Origin: Rosa chinensis
Taxonomy: Eukaryota; Streptophyta; Magnoliopsida; Rosales; Rosaceae
Direction of reading: 5' to 3'
Assembly: GCF_002994745.2 (NCBI RefSeq)
Contig: NC_037090.1
Span: 5,081,501 to 5,145,500 of the forward strand
Length of the DNA: 64,000 nt
The position numbers were made by a program, and so were the translations under genes. Positions within the stretch are counted from its first letter, which is position 1; each line of letters opens with the position of its first letter. Shown piece after piece: positions 48,052-57,745 of the stretch. The notes under the pieces were generated by a model. That model searched no databases, was not told the DNA's origin, and saw only the letters and a list, made by a program, of their open reading frames with translations.

Positions 48052-48120
48052 CCTCCCTTGTGGTCATTCTTCTCTTCTCTCCTTCAACACTAGTGCAAAG
48101 GAGTTAGCTAGATGATATTA
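47302..48120. other. spacer and putative promoter side of the miRNA gene
   Basis: AT-rich. A TATATAATATATAT run at about 48014-48048 and a CT-rich ATTCTTCTCTTCTCTCC stretch (about 48065-48082) precede the hairpin and may be its TATA region and transcript start. No protein gene. Confidence 0.45.
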
Positions 48121-48180
48121 TTGATATAAATAGAGCGAGTTGAAGAGAGAAATCTCTGTAACTAAGTTGTGAATGGGAGG

Positions 48181-48385
48181 GAAAAGAGAGCTCCCTTTGG
48201 TCCAATTAACTGATTAAGAGGGCTGAGGAGTGGTTAGATCGAGCTGTCATCTCATGCATTTTGGCTACCCTTGATTGTTATGGAAAGTAATGTGAAGGGT
48301 TTGGCCAGGTGCATGATGTGGGAGCAACTCCTTCTGCTTGCTTAGCCCGCCCATTGGATTGAAGGGAGCTCTCCCGCGCGCATCC
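48181..48385 (+). ncRNA. MIR159: miR159/miR319-family precursor hairpin
   Basis: The 3' arm holds TTGGATTGAAGGGAGCTCTC at 48354-48373. It shares 19 bases with canonical miR159 after its first base, and differs from miR319 by T for C in GGATTG. The 5' arm (about 48186-48208, GAGAGCTCCCTTTGGTCCAAT) pairs with it. A second inner stem, CATCTCATGCA with TGCATGATGTG and GGCTACCC with GGGTTTGGCC, gives the long foldback typical of MIR159/319 precursors. miR159 targets GAMYB mRNAs and miR319 targets TCP mRNAs. Which class this one serves is not certain; the mature sequence favours miR159. Confidence 0.85.
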
Positions 48386-48399
48386 ATTCATCCTAGCAT

Positions 48400-49839
48400 A
48401 TCATATAGCCAATTAATAATGGTTGAAATTGAATAAAATCTATTAATTAAAGGATCTGAGGCTGTTTGTGTGTTTTACTATCTGTATCTGAAAGTCTGAA
48501 ACATAATTCTTGGTTGCATGGCATTTCTATGCCTCACTTGGTCTTTGTGATGTTACATGTACAGTAGGTTAGTTACGGAAGTACACCGATTGCGGTCTTA
48601 AGCGGAAGTACTAGCTTATTGGTTGGATTATGTAGCATCATTTCGGTCAAGGTTTAGGGCAAGTATCATTTTCTTAAATGTGCAGGCAATTCTAAAACGG
48701 GTATTATTTGCTAGGGATACGTTTCCTGTTTAGGACGAATAGGCAAAAGCAAGTTTATGCTTCGGGAGCTTTTACTTTGGTATATATTATATATAGCAAG
48801 TTTATGCTGCAGGAGCTTTTGCTCTTGTGTATATAATATCATGATAGTGATTCAGTGAAATCGCAAATATATTTATGGATATTTATTCCTAAAAAAAAAA
48901 AACTAAAAGTGATTATGGGTTTTTTTCGAGGGATAGAGTGCAGAAGTTATCTGTGTAGAAACTTGAGCATTTAACCTAAACTGGTTTTGAGTCCGGTTAA
49001 TCGGCCAACCTATCTAGTAAGGACACCGAGTGAGTCAAGAAACCAGACTGAAATTGAGTGGTACTCTCAATCCAGAGCTTAACAGTTCCCGTGAGTGTAC
49101 CTTCCAAGCATGCATTTTGATTTCTTTGGCTCAGTGAGTTTGAACTTTCGCTTTCAATTTTGAAAAAGCCTCTATTTCAATGAAATAAATTATACCACTA
49201 TAAACCATTCTCTTCTCTTCTTTCCCCCCTAAGCTCGGCAATTGTAAATCACAACCCACCGACTCTGCTCTACGGCCTCCTTATAATATCATGCCGGGGA
49301 AACTTGTCCCAGAATTGAAGCTTAATAATACCTCTTCAGCTTCGGAAACACTTCGTTTTATGATCAGCGTGCAACATTTAATTTAATACTTGTCTTGCAT
49401 ACTTCCCGACTTCAAAAACTCGTTCAGATTAAGGTAGGGTCACAAGTTAAATATACTTGAAAGAGAAACTGAGGACACAATTCTTTCTTCGTTCACTTAG
49501 TCCATGACTCCATGCCAACAAACTGCAAAGAAGAGAGCCGGGGTCTTATTACAAAGATAAACTCTTTTGCTAGCTATTTACTTGTTTCTTGGTTCTGGAT
49601 ATATACAAAAGGCCAATAAATACGCTTTCCTTGCTAATCAGCAAATTAAGGCCAGTGCCTAGCTAGCTAGCTTTGGTCTGTAATTTCTTTCTTGCCAGAT
49701 TTCGAGATTTTAATATTCTTTTCTTTTTCAATGATTGTATCTGAATGTAATTTCTGAGGCCAACTTAGTAGTACAAATTTTGTTTAAACATTCTTTATAA
49801 TTCGATCAAAGCACAAGCTTCATAGCATACAAGTTTTGT
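48400..49839. other. spacer between the miRNA gene and TPP fragments
   Basis: AT-rich. A short imperfect direct repeat (AGCAAGTTTATGCT...GGAGCTTTT at about 48748 and 48796) is present. No gene or bounded transposon recognised. Confidence 0.5.
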
Positions 49840-50665
49840 AGCTTAAAAGATCGATAATTTCAAATGTATAGAAGGAGGAAACCAATCTCAAAATTTCCAG
49901 TCAAAGCTAAGATAAGGCCAGTGCAGAAGTACTCTACTTTGTACAGGAAAAGGGACGAGAAATCTAGATAGCCCCACACAACAACTTCAGAAAAGGACCA
50001 GAGATATTTTTTGTTCATAATCAATCTTTTGACTGAAAATCTTTAATTCTGTTTATTAGGGGGTACTTTTGTTCTTTTACCTTGTACGGTTTCCTCTAGC
50101 TAACTTGTATATATCACTGTCTCCTCCTCCCGGATTTTAATCACCACCAGCATTGCCAATTTGTTCTCTCTAAATTCTCCATCTCAGTTAGAAAATTAGG
50201 ACGAGGCAGAAACAGAAACTCCTTCCTTTTGTTTATAACCAAAGACCCCCAAAACCTGTTGGTTCGTTTTGACCATGGATTTATCTACCATGGGAGACAC
50301 CACTCTGAGCTTTTAAGGTCAGCTCTCTCTTTCTTCTCAACATCTGCTTGCATTCAGTCTATTTTTCTTTCCTTTTATATGAAATCAATTTGTTGTCCCC
50401 CATTTCGGAATTCTAATGATGGCTCGTTCCAAATTGCAGGTTTATTTGAAGATTTTAATGAAATCGGTAAAATGAGAAAGCCACTCAAGGTCACTTAGTA
50501 ATACCTCATCTGTTCTAAATTTCTTTTTTGTCTTAAAACATACACTGTATTGTTTTCCTCTTCTTAGGTTTGTTTATGAATTAGTACCAGATATGTGATA
50601 CTAATTAGTCATGTTCAGCAGGAGGAGTGTTTTTCACCAATGGTTTTATCAGCTCCAACAGTGGC
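49840..50665 (+). repeat. segmental duplication, copy 1 (TPP 5' region)
   Basis: About 0.82 kb that reappears at 56285-57105 with point differences and small indels. It contains the untranslated 5' region of the TPP-like gene, including a CTCTCTCTTTC stretch and a possible leader intron. Confidence 0.85.
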
Positions 50666-51395
50666 AAGCAGTGAAGTGGTGCTTTCCCCCACTGTAAGGT
50701 GGTATGGAACTTTGGATGTATCACACTTGATGTGCGGCACTAAAGAAAGCAAGAAAGTATGTTTTACGGCCCAAGTATTGCGTGGATTATTAAAATGTTC
50801 GTTTGAGCTTTGAGGATTATTAAAGGAGTGTTTGTTAAGATTGTGGAGTGAATTGGTAAATGTATGTGATTTGCTTTTGTGTTGATGCGGCAAATAGAGT
50901 GCTGATTTTTTTTTTTTTTTTTTTTTTGTGGATGTTTGATTGGTGCTGAAAGTTAAAAGATTTTCAATGGAATAGAATTGCTTCTGCTGCATGTCTTAAC
51001 TTCTATCTGTGCTTTTTAGCTTTGGGGTTGATTAGTGCTGAAAGTTACAAACTCTGTATTTTTGTTCTCTTCCTGGTTCAGATTCATTTATGGATTTTGA
51101 TGTTGATGAAATACAGCTGCAGCATCCATCTGCCTTGGCCATGTTTGAGCAAATCATTGGAGCTTCCCAAGGCAAGCAAATAGTCATGTTTCTTGACTAC
51201 GATGGCACTCTTTCGCCCATAGTCGAAGACCCAGATCGAGCTTTCATGTCTGATTCTGTAAGAGCTCCATTCTTAGCTCTGTTCACTGTAATTTTTTCGC
51301 TCTCTCCAAATCTGTATCTAAACTTTACCATGTCAAAATACAGATGAGGAAGACGGTGAAAAATCTTGCTAGTGAGTGGAAGATGCAGAGACAAG
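50619..51395 (+). pseudogene. trehalose-6-phosphate phosphatase pseudogene (5' part)
   Basis: Exon pieces: about 50619-50694 (SPMVLSAPTVASSEVVLSPT), 51082-51257 and 51344-51395. The second encodes HPSALAMFEQIIGASQGKQI, then VMFLDYDGTLSPIVEDPDRA, with the HAD-type DYDGT phosphatase motif of plant TPPs. The third starts MRKTVKNLA but then shifts frame. The bases that follow would read VSGRCRDK in another register, so roughly 20 bases coding for the conserved segment before SGR are missing. The remaining phosphatase domains are absent, and a LINE begins at 51477. It cannot make a working enzyme. Confidence 0.85.
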
Positions 51396-51474
51396 GTACA
51401 TTTATTTTCAAGTTGTTTGCAGTCACTTCTACAAAATTAACTATTTATGTGCTTGAATTAATGGTGTATTGTTC

Positions 51475-51476
<2 letters not shown>

Positions 51477-51524
<48 letters not shown>

Positions 51525-54500
51525 GAGAAAGGGATTAGGCGATATTAGTTCCTCGGAGACAGACAATGTAGGGCACAAGTCCCACCCTCAAACCCGAAGG
51601 TGAAGGGTCTGCCCCACTCTGGGAACCCACCGCCCGTCCCCCAACTCAATTTATTAATAATAAAGAAGAAAAATACATCGTCCAAGAGATAAAACAAAAT
51701 TAACAGCGAAATAAAAGAGAGGGAAACTTCCCCCTCATGAACAAATCTACAAAAAGAAAAAATCAGCCACATAAGTGAAAACTGGACACACGAAATACGC
51801 CAGAATTTTGGTTGCGCCTGCATGTAGATGCATATGAAGCTAACTTTGCGCACGACCTCCTGGGAAAAAAAGCCTCTGAGAAGGAGCGGGCAAGAAAGGC
51901 AGACGAACATAATCATCTCAGCAACCTGTGAAGCGATAATTTGGGAGTCCCAAAAAATCCGCCTGCAAGTACCTGTGAAGCTCTGCAGGAGGGCTAGGAT
52001 ACCAAGTAAATGAGTGTTTTGAAACACCTAAGTTTGCCATCTTATCTGCAGCTACATTCCCTTCCCTAAAAATATGAGATCTACGAAATTGCATTTGCTG
52101 AATGTTCTTCAAGCAGTTTTGCCATCTAACTCTCAAGTCCCATGGAGGAGAGAAAGAGTTGGAGGAAAGAGATGCTAAAACACTAATAGAATCACTTTCC
52201 AACCACAGAGTAGTCCAACCTCTAGTGAAAGCAACTTCAATAGACACAATAACAGCATAAAGTTCAGCATAAAAGGAAGAATTGCAACCCAGAGGTTGGC
52301 AAAAACTCCCTAAATAAACCCCAGAAGCATCGCGAAAAACTCCTCCACAAGCTGCAGGACCAGGATTACCTTTCGCCAGACCATCAGTGTTAACTTTAAC
52401 CCAAGGAGGGAGGGGGGGATGCCATAGGACACGTTGAATCTTGGGCGCTTTACGAGGCTTGGGGCACACCCCAAGGGAAGAGAGAAGGCGGGAATCCAGG
52501 ACGCCTTTATAGTAACCAGGAACAAGAGAACCGAATTGCCGAATCCATGCCATAATTGAACAACACAGTGTAGAAAAAATAGGGGAGCGATTATCAAACC
52601 TGAGTCTATTTCGCGCCTTCCAAATTTCCATGAAAGTAAGCAAACCAGCTGCCAACCACAAATTATAAAGCTGAGGGGAAAAACCCTTGTGACAAAAGCC
52701 AACCCAAAAATCCAACAGAGAGTCATAAGCAGGAAATGAGGTTCCAAACTGAGTTGCCAGCCATCCCCAAAGATGTTGGGAGAAAGGGCAGTGTAAAAAT
52801 AAGTGTAAAGCTGACTCTGCCGAACTGCTGCATAATTGGCAGATGGACACAATCGGAATCCCACCTCTTTTCAGCCGATCATCAGTGGGCAAGCGATCTA
52901 AGAGAATCCTCCAAGCCAAGAAAGAAAAACGCGGAGGAATGAAGGAATGCCAAATAGTAGAAGCCCAGTCTCTCAAAATAAAGTGTCGTCTAAGCAAGTT
53001 GTAAGAATCAGCGAAGGATAACTCTCCAGAGGCTGTAGACTCCCAAATGAGCATATCAGGTTCAGTGTCTAAAGGGAGACAGATATCAGAAATTTTCCTG
53101 TACAAGTCTGGAAAGGTATCTAGGAAAAAAGAGGGAAACTGCCAAGAATGATCAGAGATGAAATCAGCCACACGAAGATCACTGAATCCTGACCAGTCGA
53201 AAAAACCCAACATTTCCAAAATTGGATCTTGAAGCCATTTATCTTTCCAAAATGACACTGAACGACCATCTCCAATGATCCAACGACAATTGTGGGTGAT
53301 ATGAAGAGCAATAGAGCGGAAACCTGGCCAGATTGAGGATTTGCGGTAGCTCACTTTGGAACTAGATAATAAAGGATAACGAGTTCGCATATAATCACCC
53401 CATTGGGTCAAAGAAGTGAAAGAGTTCCATGCAAACCTTAAAACAGCTGCCGAATTAAGAGTTGCCAGGTCACGAATACCCACCCCGCCCTCTTTTTTCG
53501 GAGCACAAACTTGAGTCCAAGTAACAGTGACAATTTTCCGAGTCTCGATATTTCCAGACCATATAAAATTACGCGCCCATGTAGATAACTTCTTCACAAG
53601 GTATGCAGGCCATTGATACACAGAAAAACTATGGAGAAGCATACTTTGAAAAACAGATTGCACAAGTTGAGTGCGTCCAGCCATAGAAAGAAGCCTCCCC
53701 TGCCAACCCATTAACCTTGACTTAGCTCTATCGGCAATAACTTGGAGATGGCAGCTGCGGGGTTTTCCACAAAAAATAGGAACTCCCAGATAGATAAAAG
53801 GTAGGCGCCCTGCATGAAAACCCAATATACGTTGAACTGTACCTTTCCTGTGACGAGACCTAGCTCCAAGATAGAAAGTGCTTTTATCCGCATTAATGAA
53901 TTGCCCTGAAGCTGCACTATAACGGTCAAAAAACCCACGCAGCCGTTTAAGAGAGTTTTTGTCCCCACGACAAAACACCATGAGGTCGTCTGCATATAAC
54001 ACATGAGACGGTGCAGTGCATTTCCTGGGAAAAGATATTGGCTTCAATTGACGGGTTTGGAGAAGTAAGTGAAGGCCCCGGCTAAGAGCCTCCTCAGCAA
54101 GACAGAATAAAAGTGGAGAAAGGGGATCTCCTTGTCTAACACCACGAGAACACGTAAAGAAACCTTGAGGAGAGCCATTGATTAAAAGAGATAGTCTTGC
54201 TGAGTGAAGAATAGAGCTGATCCAACTAGTGAAAGTGGGAGAGAACCCAAAATTACTTAAAACTCGGAGCAGAAAATCCCAGTTAAGAGTGTCAAACGCC
54301 TTTGCTATATCCACTTTGATTCCCACATTTCCACCATAAGCCTTTCGGTCCAATAAGTTAAAGCATTCCGAAACCATACCAATACAATGATTAATACGCC
54401 TACCAGGCAGAAAAGCTGATTGCTGAGGAGAAATTATACGTGTAGCAATAGACCCCAAGCGAGAAGCCAAAATCTTAGGTATAATCTTGAAGAGAAAATT

Positions 54501-55890
54501 GGCTAAGGCAATTGGGCGAAACTGAGTAATAAGCTGAGCATTTGGGACTTTTGGAATGAGAACTAAAAAATTGCAATTCATGTTGGGGAGGATCCAGTTT
54601 TGAAGAAAAAATTGACGAACACATGCCACCACATCAGAACCAACAATATCCCAACAAGCTTGATAAAAAGACCCTGAAAAACCATCAGGCCCTGGAGCAC
54701 TAGAACCATCCATAGAAAAGACTGCACTTCTAATTTCCTCTGATGTAGGAATTGCAGATAGCACCACATTTTCATCGTCAGTCACAAGAGATGGAATAAC
54801 TGAACAAACCTCATCCACATTTGTAGAAGGGGAGGAAATATCATAGAGATTCTGATAAAAAGCCACAGTATGTGCTGCAATGTCTGAAGGGTCAGTAAGT
54901 ATCCTCTCCCCCACACGGATAGAAGACATTTGACTTTTGGCTGCACGAACCTTGGCATAAGTATGGAAAAAAGATGTACTGCGATCCCCATCAGTAAACC
55001 ACTTAACCCGAGCTCTATCTTTCCAATAAGTTTCTTGCATCCTCAGAGCATCTAAGACTGCAGACTTTGCAGCAATCTCATCCTCAAACCTTTGATCAGT
55101 CATGCCACGGGTCGCGATATCTTGTTGAATGTTGACTAAATTTTCACGAGCAGTAGCAACCTTTTGATGGACATTACCGAAAACCACTTTGTTCCAATCA
55201 CGCAAACAATGTTTCAAAGCCTTTAATTTCTGCAAAGTAACAAACATTGGGCAGCCACAAAGTTGAAAGGAATTCCAACAATTAGACACTACTGCATGAA
55301 AATTTGGATGCTGCAACCACATAGACTGAAACTTGAAAGGCTTGGGACCACTTGGGGAGAGTTTTGAAGCAGAGAAAATCAATGGAGAATGATCAGAAGC
55401 AACGCGGGGAAGAGCAACACAACTAGTAAAAGGCCAAGCTTCAAACCAAGTGGTATCACAAAGACATCTGTCCAAACGAAGCTCAACATGTCCACGGGTG
55501 CTCCAACCATTTGACCAAGTAAAGAACAAACCGGAAGTATCTAGATGAACAAAATCACAAGTATCTGACATACTTTGAAAATCTGCACAGGAGAGGCGAG
55601 AGGGAGATGGGCCTCCTGATTTTTCATGGGCTCCTAACATAGCGTTGAAGTCCCCGATTACCATCCATGGGATAGACGTTTGAGGACGAAGAGCATTAAG
55701 ATCTTGCCATAAATCCCTGCGTTTGATATAAGAGGTAGAAGCATATACAAAAGAAAGTTGACTGGGATCATTGTCAAAAGGAACCTGTATTGTAACCTGC
55801 TGTTCGGAGTTGGAAATAATCGCCGGATTAGGAATATGAGAACCCTTCAACAGCCAAAGTTGGAAATACGCCACTGATGACCTCCTGCAT
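51477..55890 (-). mobile_element. 5'-truncated plant L1-type LINE with long poly-A tail
   Basis: A 45-base T-run at 51477-51521 is the poly-A tail of an element on the minus strand. ORF2 fills 55874-51918, and a 3' UTR of about 400 bases follows. ORF1 and the first part of the endonuclease are missing, which is the usual 5' truncation. It entered what looks like a TPP intron. I could not find a clear target duplication. Confidence 0.9.
51918..55874 (-). CDS. LINE ORF2: endonuclease (partial), reverse transcriptase, RNase H
   Basis: An uninterrupted 1318-residue frame. N-terminal: endonuclease remnant with GDFN and SDHSP motifs but without the early SWN and ETK motifs. Centre: reverse transcriptase with RPIALANFLFKI, VDIAKAFDTLNW, SRGVRQGDPLSP and the YADD catalytic motif (about 53985-54000). 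Then a zf-RVT-like domain (PRFSFLAWRILLDRL...CQLC...HLFLHCPFS). C-terminal: RNase H domain (VNTDGLAKGNPGPAACGG, AELYAV, LESDS). The frame is open, implying recent insertion, but the clipped endonuclease suggests it cannot move on its own. The first ATG is not a native start. Confidence 0.92.
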   Translation of the reverse strand: MAYFQLWLLKGSHIPNPAIISNSEQQVTIQVPFDNDPSQLSFVYASTSYIKRRDLWQDLNALRPQTSIPWMVIGDFNAMLGAHEKSGGPSPSRLSCADFQSMSDTCDFVHLDTSGLFFTWSNGWSTRGHVELRLDRCLCDTTWFEAWPFTSCVALPRVASDHSPLIFSASKLSPSGPKPFKFQSMWLQHPNFHAVVSNCWNSFQLCGCPMFVTLQKLKALKHCLRDWNKVVFGNVHQKVATARENLVNIQQDIATRGMTDQRFEDEIAAKSAVLDALRMQETYWKDRARVKWFTDGDRSTSFFHTYAKVRAAKSQMSSIRVGERILTDPSDIAAHTVAFYQNLYDISSPSTNVDEVCSVIPSLVTDDENVVLSAIPTSEEIRSAVFSMDGSSAPGPDGFSGSFYQACWDIVGSDVVACVRQFFLQNWILPNMNCNFLVLIPKVPNAQLITQFRPIALANFLFKIIPKILASRLGSIATRIISPQQSAFLPGRRINHCIGMVSECFNLLDRKAYGGNVGIKVDIAKAFDTLNWDFLLRVLSNFGFSPTFTSWISSILHSARLSLLINGSPQGFFTCSRGVRQGDPLSPLLFCLAEEALSRGLHLLLQTRQLKPISFPRKCTAPSHVLYADDLMVFCRGDKNSLKRLRGFFDRYSAASGQFINADKSTFYLGARSRHRKGTVQRILGFHAGRLPFIYLGVPIFCGKPRSCHLQVIADRAKSRLMGWQGRLLSMAGRTQLVQSVFQSMLLHSFSVYQWPAYLVKKLSTWARNFIWSGNIETRKIVTVTWTQVCAPKKEGGVGIRDLATLNSAAVLRFAWNSFTSLTQWGDYMRTRYPLLSSSKVSYRKSSIWPGFRSIALHITHNCRWIIGDGRSVSFWKDKWLQDPILEMLGFFDWSGFSDLRVADFISDHSWQFPSFFLDTFPDLYRKISDICLPLDTEPDMLIWESTASGELSFADSYNLLRRHFILRDWASTIWHSFIPPRFSFLAWRILLDRLPTDDRLKRGGIPIVSICQLCSSSAESALHLFLHCPFSQHLWGWLATQFGTSFPAYDSLLDFWVGFCHKGFSPQLYNLWLAAGLLTFMEIWKARNRLRFDNRSPIFSTLCCSIMAWIRQFGSLVPGYYKGVLDSRLLSSLGVCPKPRKAPKIQRVLWHPPLPPWVKVNTDGLAKGNPGPAACGGVFRDASGVYLGSFCQPLGCNSSFYAELYAVIVSIEVAFTRGWTTLWLESDSISVLASLSSNSFSPPWDLRVRWQNCLKNIQQMQFRRSHIFREGNVAADKMANLGVSKHSFTWYPSPPAELHRYLQADFLGLPNYRFTGC

Positions 55891-56284
55891 CAATTCTTCC
55901 CAATTACTCCTACATGGCTACAACTGTATAAGCAGCGATCAGATAGAAACACAAGTACTTTACAGCAACCACAGCTACACCTAGGGCGACATTTTAGATA
56001 GATGCCTGCGAAGTTCGAGAGCATGAACTTGGTCAGAGCAAAATTAAAATTCAGCCCTAATTAAAGTTACCACTCACTAATTTGTGTCAAATTGTTGCAG
56101 GTACTAGAGTAGGGTTGAAATAAGTACTTGATTTTTCCACCACTCAACACCCAATCGAAAACTGTCAATTGGAAAAATAGAACTATGCTGTTTCACTGGA
56201 TGGAGTTTAAGCTAAGCAATGTTATATTTGCTATTATAATTAATAAGAAGATCAACTCATAATGATAACCAATAAGCGCAAGTT
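55891..56284. other. spacer between LINE and duplicated TPP 5' region
   Basis: AT-rich. I searched it by eye for a continuation of the TPP coding region and saw none. Confidence 0.5.
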
Positions 56285-57105
56285 TTCTAGCTTAAAAGAT
56301 CGATAATTTCAAATGTATAGAAGGGGGGAACCAATCTCAAAATGTCCAGTCAAAGCTAAGATAAGGACCAGTACAAGTGTACAACAGTACTGTACTTTGT
56401 ACAGGCAAAGGGGTAAGAAATTTAGATAGCCCCTATCAACATCTTCAGAAAAAGCACCAGAGATATTTTGGTCATACAGATCTATCTTTGATTGAAAATC
56501 TTCATCTGTGTATTAGGGGTACTTTCGTTCTTTTATCTTGCAGGGTTTCCTCCAGCTCCCTTGTATATATCAATGTCTTCTCCTAGATTATAATCACCAC
56601 CAGCATTGCCATTTTGTTCTCTCTAAATTCTCCATCTCAGTTAGAAAATCAGGACGAGGAAGAAACTGAAATCACTTGCTTTTTGCCAGAACCTCAAGAC
56701 CTTTTAGTTCGTTTTGACCATGGGGTTATCCACCATAGGAGACACGTACCACTCTCAAGTTTTTTAAGGCCAGCTCTCTCTTTCCCCTCTACATCTGCTT
56801 GCATTAATTCAGTCTATTTTCGTTCCTTTTACATGAAATCAATTTGTTGTCCCCCGTTTCTGAATTCTAATGTTGGCTTGTTCCAAATTTCAGGTTTGAG
56901 GATTTTAATGAAATCGGTAGAATGAGAAAGCCACTCAAGGTGGATCATATAACTCATCTGTTATAAACTTCTTTTTATGTCTTCTCAATGCATGCTTTCC
57001 CTTCTTTGGTTTGTTCATGAAGTGGTACCCAGACATGTGATGCTAATTAGTCATGTTCCGCAGGAGGGTTGTTTTCAGTAATGGTTTCATCACCTCCTAC
57101 CTCCT
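56285..57105 (+). repeat. segmental duplication, copy 2 (TPP 5' region)
   Basis: Aligns with 49840-50665 (for example CGATAATTTCAAATGTATAG, CCAGCATTGCCA, TGTTGTCCCCC, GAGAAAGCCACTCAAGGT). After the matching GCAGGAGG...TGTTTTCA...ATGGTTT stretch the similarity ends; no TPP exon follows. Confidence 0.85.
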
Positions 57106-57164
57106 AGAGTGGGGATAGGAATAATCGAGCTATTGGACAAATTGGTAGCCTCTGTTTTTGCCTT

Positions 57165-57461
57165 TTGTTCCCCACTCTTCGGCCAGATCCAGAAGCTCCT
57201 CCAAGACCATGCCCGAAACCTCGGCCCAAATTAACCCACTTCGACCTCCTCCTTCACCTGGCAACGGTCAGATCAGGCCCAGTTCCTCCACCTCAGTGCC
57301 CAATACCTTGGCCTCCGCCTCGGCCCCGGCCAAGACCAGATTGGCCCTTTCCCTGCCCGGGACGAAGATGCTTCGCCACTTTCATCTTGGGAGACTTTGT
57401 CACCATTTTCATGTTATTGGGTCCGGCCATTTTATCTGTTTGGTACCTCTTCCTTCTCTGA
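57165..57461 (+). pseudogene. unrecognised Pro-rich frame with hydrophobic C-terminus
   Basis: No ATG opens this frame. It reads a Pro/Arg-rich stretch (PEAPPRPCPKPRPKL, PPPRPRPRPDWPFPCPG) then a hydrophobic segment (FATFILGDFVTIFMLLG) and ends LFLL-stop. A second frame from ATG 57205 is also open for 88 codons. The GC-rich composition differs from its flanks. It may be a broken small membrane-protein gene; I cannot assign a family. Confidence 0.3.
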
Positions 57462-57591
57462 GATCTGAGATTTAGGTTTTGTAGCTGTAATGATACTGCC
57501 GACCCTATATATATTTGTATTTCCGTCCAAACCCTCAATCTATAACGTCCACATTACCAGAAAACTGTAGAAGTAACAAAACGAGTCATAA

Positions 57592-57745
57592 CAACAAGTC
57601 TAGGCCGACTAGATAAGACTCCCCAAAACATGATCATTCCTTAAACACAAAATATTAAATCAGGAAATTCCAGTCCCACCCACACCAGTAATCTCATCTT
57701 CACTCTATTATCCTCCTACAAATAGGTAAAGCTTCTCTCTAGATT
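57592..57745 (+). repeat. orphan copy of the SRC2-paralogue promoter
   Basis: AACAAGTCTAGGCCGACTAG...CTACAAATAGGTAAAGCTTC matches 44398-44530. No SRC2 coding sequence follows it. It is a promoter-only duplicate about 13 kb from its source. Confidence 0.8.
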
